Below, one piece after another: positions 6,975 through 12,077 of a DNA stretch of 12,077 nt (positions within the stretch are counted from its first letter, which is position 1; each line of letters opens with the position of its first letter). The position numbers were made by a program, and so were the translations under genes. The notes beneath the pieces are model-generated. The model did not search any database, was not told the origin of the DNA, and saw nothing but the letters and a program-made list of their open reading frames with translations. Source of the stretch: Euperipatoides rowelli (taxonomy: Eukaryota; Onychophora; Udeonychophora; Euonychophora; Peripatopsidae); NCBI GenBank assembly GCA_003024985.2, contig PXIH01S0016544.1. One strand, given 5' to 3'.

Positions 6975-7527
6975 CAAAGATAAAATAAAGAGCATCACAA
7001 TATGTCAATCCATTAGTAAATTGATCATTATGGAAGCCATGGCAATTCTTTATTGCAAAGATAAAATGATTATCACAATATGTCTATCCATTAGTAGATT
7101 GACTATTATGGAAACCACATCAATTATTTATTACAAAGATAAAATTAGGAGAACCACAAAATATCAATCCATTACAAGATTGATCACAATGAAAGCCATA
7201 ACAATTCTTCATCATAAAAATAAAATTGGGATAACCACAATATGTCAATCCATTAGTATATTAACCATTATGGAAAATATTATAAATTCTTTATTACAAA
7301 GATAAAATGAGGAGAACCCCAATATGTCAATCCATTTAGTAGATTGACCATTATGGAAATCACAATAATTATTTATCACAAAGATAAATGAAGAGAACCA
7401 CTAAATGTCAATTTAATATCTATTTGGCAGCTATCATAATTATTTAATCACAAAGTTAAAATGAGAAGAATTACAAAGCTTCAATCCATTAGTAAAAAAA
7501 ATATTATGGAAGCCACAGTATTTCCTA
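6975..7527. repeat. Tandem array of about seven 81-bp units
   Basis: Units start at about 6975, 7056, 7134, 7215, 7297, 7379 and 7451, with lengths 81, 78, 81, 82, 82 and 72 and a partial last unit. The consensus runs CAAAGATAAAATGAGGAGAA, CCACAATATGTCAATCCATT, AGTAGATTGACCATTATGGA, AGCCACAATAATTATTTATTA. Units 1 to 5 are the best preserved, and units 6 and 7 carry deletions. Because 81 is a multiple of three, one frame stays open over several units and gives a false 27-residue repeat protein (about 7021-7305). It lacks codon bias or a plausible start, so I do not call a gene. Confidence 0.85.
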
Positions 7528-9029
7528 TACTTTTGACTTCATCATTTTCTTAAGTATTTTTCAAAATGAGAGTTTAACTACTTCCTTTTTTTAGTGATTG
7601 TAAAGCTGTTATGAAGCATATATATATTTCAGACTTTCAGTCGGGGAGAATTATAATTTTATTTGAACTTAAATTCTTGAGTAAAAGCCCATTACAAAAA
7701 TGTAAGTCCAGGCGTTCCTTCTTTTTCCAAGTTCTGAAATGTATGTAGATGTGAAAAATTGATACTAGCAAAGAATAAACATCTAGTCTAATGTCCCATT
7801 TGTCATGGACAATATTATTTCAACCATAGATGAACATCTTATCAGTCATGGACAGAGATGTATTTTATGCACTCAATTTGTCATATTATTCCTGTCTCCA
7901 CCAGGTCGATTTATTGTAAGTCATGCAAAGACAATTCCGCTCAAATGTGGATAGTTTAATTGTCAATTTATGTCATTAACACTTTCTGTCTTTTGGCTGT
8001 GTATGATGAAGCATCACAATGCAACATCAATTTAACTTATTATAGTTTGTATTTCACAGAAGACATGAATTGTGTATTTAAAGCCTCACTGCATTTGAAT
8101 CATAATGTCGGATAAAATGAAAATGTTCAGCGTGAATTTGAGAAATATTTAATTTTTTTTTTTGAAGAAACAATAGCGCAAAACAGTTTAGAATGAAGCT
8201 AAACTTTAATTTCTACTCAAATCAAAGAAATTGTTCGTCAATATTGAAAAATTGGATGGTTTTACTCTAGTTTTACAATAAAAATTACATTAAAACAATA
8301 TCGGTTAATCTAATATTTTATTTAAGTAAATATTTAAGTTTGTAAACAGACACGTAAGCCTTTACATTAGTAATAGTTCGTAAAAAGATTCATGTCATTT
8401 TTTTCTTATCTACTTGATAAATAAGTAACCAACCGAAAACCTGCTTTAATTTCTCATTATCTTTAGTGCCCTCACACCAAAGTGAACATCAAAATTTAAA
8501 AATATCTATTTGATATGTTCTGGAAAAAAAAATTAATTCAAACTAAAATTTAATAATAAAGAAATAATGAAGTCATTATTTATTTATTATCTAAACGACT
8601 TATTACGATTTTTGTGCTGAAAGAAAAAATACTTTTAATTCATCAATGAAGCTCCTTAATGACTACTGAACTATATTTACTAATTCCATTTTATAACGTG
8701 CATTACATTTGAATACAAAATTTAAAAATATAATTGAATTTTTTTTTTTTTTTGATAGTGCAAACTGCCACTACTCTTTCATTCTGTGTTGTAAACTTAA
8801 TAAATTGTTATGTACTTTAATAAGTCAATAAACTTCATTCCATTTTGATATTTTTTTAAACAGAAAAGCTATATCTTGTTTGAATTAAAGATCTTATGAA
8901 ATCAATTTAACACTGCTCATATATGTTTGAATAATGAAAGTGTTTCCAGGCTTACCAATAAATCCCAACCGCAGTTCAGCTAGTATCGAGAAGAATGGCC
9001 TAGATTCAGCTGAAATGCCGATGAAAATA
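7528..9029. other. AT-rich intergenic DNA between the two arrays
   Basis: About 1.5 kb with no supported gene. It holds a T-run near 8741-8753 and the two inverted array-like words at 7802-7854, described separately. Confidence 0.6.
7802..7854 (-). repeat. Possible inverted stray unit of the 55-bp minisatellite
   Basis: GTCATGGACA occurs at 7802-7811 and again at 7845-7854, 43 bp apart. Its reverse complement, TGTCCATGAC, is the anchor word of the array at 9030-10128, where one unit is also only 44 bp long. Between the two copies the minus strand reads ATGGTTGAAATAATAT, only loosely similar to the array. The pair may be a diverged inverted unit or a coincidence. Confidence 0.35.
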
Positions 9030-10128
9030 TACATGTAAAAGATACTGTCCATGACTCACCCATGTCTTAACCATGGATAAAATGTCCAGGTAAAATATAA
9101 TGTCCATGACACTAACATGTCTCAATTGTGGATAAAGTGTCAAGTAAAAGATACTGTCCAGAATCAACCATGTCTNAACTGTGGATAAAGTGTGCAGGTG
9201 AAAGATACTGTCCATGTCTCAACCATATCTCAACCATGGATAAAGTGTCCATTCAAAATATACTGTCCTTGACTCAACCACAGTTTAACTCCAGATAAAA
9301 TCTCAAGTTGAAAGATAATGTCCATGACTCAACCATGAAGATGGTGTCCAGGTAAAATATAATGTCCATTACTTAAACACATCTCAATTTCAGATTACAT
9401 TTTCATGAAAATGGTACTGTCCATGACTCAGCAATATCTCACTCATGGATAAAGTGTCCAGGTGAAAGATACTGTCCATGATTCATCCATGAATAAAGTG
9501 TTCCGACTAAAGATTTTGTCCATGTCTCAACAATGACTCAACCACATCTCAAGCATAGATAAACTGCACAGGTTAAAGATACTGCCATCTCAACCATAGT
9601 TAAAGTGTATAGGCAGAAGATATTGTCCATGACTCATCCATGGATAAAGTATACTGGAAAAATTTTCAGTCCATGATGTAACCACATCTCAACCACATAT
9701 AAAGTATACAGGCAAATTTACTGACCCTGAGTCAACTGCATCTCAACCATTGATAAAACTTTCAGACAAAAAGATACTGTCCATGACTCAAACACATCTC
9801 AACCATTGATAAAGTGTTCCTATCCATGACTCAACCACATCTCAACCATGGATAAAAGTGTTCAGACAAAAGATACTGTCAACCGCATCTCAACCATTGA
9901 TAAAGTGTTAAGACAAAATATACTGTCCATGACTGAACCTCATCTCAAACATGGATAAAGTGTCCAGGTAAATGATATTGTCCATAACTTAACCACATCT
10001 CAACAATGGATAACGTGTCCAGGTGAAAGATAGTGTCCATGACACAGCCATGGGCAAAGTGTTCAGTCAAAATATACTGTCTTTGACTCATCCATATCTT
10101 AACCATGAATAAAGTTTCACAGAAAAAG
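9030..10128. repeat. Minisatellite, about 20 units of 55 bp
   Basis: The unit runs approximately TGTCCATGACTCAACCACAT, CTCAACCATGGATAAAGTGT, CCAGGTAAAAGATAC. The anchor TGTCC recurs at 9046, 9101, 9155, 9209, 9264, 9319, 9363 and 9418, giving spacings of 55, 54, 54, 55, 55, 44 and 55. Later units carry insertions and deletions up to about 10128. Units differ by many substitutions, so the array is old. Within a unit, TCAACCA is itself partly repeated. Open frames across it are repeat artefacts. One base (9176) is N. Confidence 0.9.
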
Positions 10129-10530
10129 AGGCATTAGTATATAGTAGACTATACTTATTTACATATTAACTTAATAATCATGTTACAATAACTCAATACG
10201 TTTATTTAGTTACTAACTATCTCTCTATATAACATGTGATAACCTGTGACAAGCTACTTATAAAATTGTTATCACTTATTACTAAATGTAACTGGTTACA
10301 GTTTACATCATAGAAGACAAAATAATAATATTTGTCAACTAATTTGTTATTTACACTAACCCTGATTCTAGGCTAAAATTTTCCTTCTCCTTAGCTATGT
10401 GCACAAGTCTAACCCTGTCTTTAAAGGGTTAACAATTCCTCATCTAAAGGGTTTAAAATCATAATTAATTCTCTTCCTGATTTATATTTGTTGTAAACTT
10501 TTAATCAGGTAAGATGTAATATTATTTTAG
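10129..10530. other. AT-rich DNA, nothing recognised
   Basis: Between the minisatellite and two small minus-strand ORFs there is only AT-rich sequence with a few short palindromes such as TGTAACTGGTTACA at 10287-10300. No gene or repeat is called. Confidence 0.5.
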
Positions 10531-10955
10531 TTAGCTTTCGTAAATGCCCTCAGCTGAAAACAAACAAACAAACAAAGGAAGAATCACGTTTGCATGAGTG
10601 AGCTTTGCTAGTAAAATTGAAGTATTCCCAAAGTTTGCCACCCCTTCAGCTCTTGATTTATCTAATACGTATTCCTTGAGTGCATCCATTAAAGTAATCA
10701 ATTAGGAAAAAAGATTTCAAAGCCACCACAGAAAGAATTGAAATAGAATGTGGTGTTTTCATTCCTGAAGCCACAAATAGAGAATTCTGGTCTGCAATTA
10801 GCAGGAATCACAAGAAGGTTATTTTCAAGGTCAGATTGTTGACACCCTAAATAAAGAAGAGATTTAATACAGCTAAAATATTGGAAATGATCACTCTGTT
10901 CACTAGTTAGTTTGAATTGTATATTATAGAGTTCTAAGAATACAACTTGGGTCAA
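10531..10955 (-). other. Two short minus-strand ORFs, coding status unknown
   Basis: One open frame of 85 residues covers 10955-10698 and ends GFEIFFPN. A second frame of 52 residues starts MDALKEYVLDKSRAEGVANF at 10689 and ends at 10531, in a different frame. This stretch is less AT-rich than its surroundings, and both frames use a balanced amino acid set rather than repeats of K, N, I and F. I do not recognise a family. There is no clear splice acceptor upstream of the first frame (the sequence there is an A-run), so these are as likely to be chance or an old pseudogene as real exons. Confidence 0.15.
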
Positions 10956-12077
10956 TTTGCCTTTTTTTTTTTAATATTAAAGAAGCAATTTTTAAAAAAA
11001 AAAACATATTTGACGTTTATTAAACCAATATAAAATTACAAGATAGGTACAGTAGATAATATAAGCACAATAATTTTATTATTCAATATCACTAAAACCA
11101 CCATCTTTGTAATTAAATTACATGATTGCTTAAAAACAGGCGAAAATAAGTATCTTTTACCACATTTTTAACATCTGTGCATCTATTTTCGTCATATACG
11201 GAATAGGTGCCGGATTTTGCTCAAAATTATCGACATCGATCAAAAAAGGATTATTCCACCTCTAGATTATCCTAGAGTTGGAGCATAGAGAGTTTAATAT
11301 ATAGTAGAAGTTAGGGTTCAGGGTTACGGTAAAATTAGGACTGTAAATTTAAAAATAATGCTGATATCGAAATGGGAAATTAATACTTATTGTCACCTGT
11401 TTCTAGGCGCTTGCTAAATTACTCGAAACATATGCTACATCTGTTGTCAAATACTAAGATACATCCTTCTAAAATACAAAAAATTCTTAGTTGCAAAATT
11501 TATTGTAAAATTTTTTGTTTGACTTATATTTTCATAGCGTGTTTTGCTTTCACCCTTTCTTTCCCTTCCTCCTTTTTCATTGCGCTTTTCGCCTCCCCTT
11601 TTTCTCACTATTCACTTCCCTTTTCCATTTTTAACACTATTGTAGCCGCTATTCAAATATGCAAATTTTTAGGGTTTACATTATGCTCGTATCTCTTTAC
11701 TATTAGCCTATAATGTCTGTTATGCTCTCTTTTTCTTTTCTCTCTGTTTTTCTTTTTATCTTCTTTTTTTGTGTAATTTGTTAGAAATATTACGGTACAA
11801 TTTTATATCTTTTTATCATTATAGTATGTGTGTTAAATTTTTATATTGATTTTTATAGTTTTTACTAATTTTAAGCATGTTAGCCAGGCATTAGCCTATT
11901 ACCACTGTTAAAACTCAGTAAGACTACATCTACCTGAGTTTATCAAATCATTATTCCAAGTTTTATTGTAAGTTTTGTTAGGCATGAAATTAATATCAGT
12001 TATATAAGACTTGTTATTTCAGTCTTAAAATACTGTATGTATTTACAATGTTGTCTTCATTTGCAAAAAGTTTTTTA
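10956..12077. other. AT-rich DNA with a pyrimidine-rich stretch, no supported gene
   Basis: The plus strand becomes strongly T+C biased from about 11500 to 11820 (runs such as CTTTCTTTCCCTTCCTCC), which keeps one plus-strand frame free of stops over 107 codons. That frame would need a TTG start and is rich in F, S and L, so it reflects composition. Elsewhere I see only AT-rich sequence and a weak TTAGGGTTCAGGGTTA motif near 11311. Confidence 0.55.

Noticed and set aside
7021-7305. 94-residue plus-strand ORF
   Set aside because: It is produced by the 81-bp tandem array; every unit encodes the same string, and no start context or family is seen.
7619-7642. Second TATA plus TCAGTC pair
   Set aside because: The distance from TATA to the initiator is about 20 bases, too short for a normal core promoter.
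9006-9215. 69-residue minus-strand ORF
   Set aside because: It lies in the 55-bp minisatellite, includes an X from the N at 9176, and repeats the unit.
10704-10796. Possible Kunitz-type domain (C..., FYFN, C..F) in the minus-strand ORF
   Set aside because: Cysteine spacing is wrong (14 residues with FYFN two positions late, and the final cysteines are missing), so the likeness is probably chance.
11306-11335. Interstitial telomere repeat
   Set aside because: Only about two imperfect TTAGGG-like units (TTAGGGTTCAGGGTTA); too short to call.
11390-11713. 107-residue plus-strand ORF with hydrophobic runs
   Set aside because: It needs a TTG start, and the hydrophobicity follows from a T+C-rich strand; no protein family is recognised.

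Overview
This is AT-rich, gene-poor animal DNA. No bacterial-style genes, tRNAs, rRNAs or CRISPR arrays are visible. The recognisable content is a decayed CR1/L2/Jockey-group non-LTR retrotransposon, hAT and probable PIF/Harbinger DNA transposons, two satellite-like arrays and poly-C tracts. The host is probably an invertebrate metazoan. A TATA plus TCAGT initiator arrangement near 5600 would suit an arthropod, but I cannot fix the phylum. One N at 9176 marks an unresolved base.

Left part (1-3520): nested transposons. A minus-strand LINE ORF2 relic runs from about 3516 down to 517: endonuclease, linker, reverse transcriptase, C-terminal tail. It is broken by stops and frameshifts and split by three insertions. 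Two of these (1925-2066 and 2668-2875) are copies of the same short element in opposite orientations, and the third (about 3060-3255) is unidentified. The LINE ends at 517 against what looks like a PIF/Harbinger-type terminus. That element carries a frameshifted MADF-like fragment on the minus strand and runs to, or past, the window start.

Middle part (3750-6560): a C-rich patch, a C19A10 tract and two non-autonomous hAT elements. The first hAT copy (4782-5212) has related ends and a 6/8 target duplication. The second (5774-6546) has a 7/8 target duplication, and its two ends closely resemble, from memory, the mammalian MER30 hAT-Charlie repeat around a different internal segment. Between them, at 5542-5667, lies a well-spaced CCAAT/TATA/initiator/ATG/splice-donor arrangement that could be the first exon of a small gene or its relic.

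Right part (6560-12077): an array of about seven 81-bp units (6975-7527), about 20 units of a 55-bp minisatellite (about 9030-10128) containing ten perfect AP-1-type heptamers, and a possible inverted stray unit at 7802-7854. The rest is AT-rich DNA with no supported gene. Two short minus-strand ORFs at 10531-10955 are the only weak coding candidates.

No set of genes works together as a pathway here. The window records layered transposon insertion and tandem-repeat growth. All family names rest on motif reading and memory, not on a database search.
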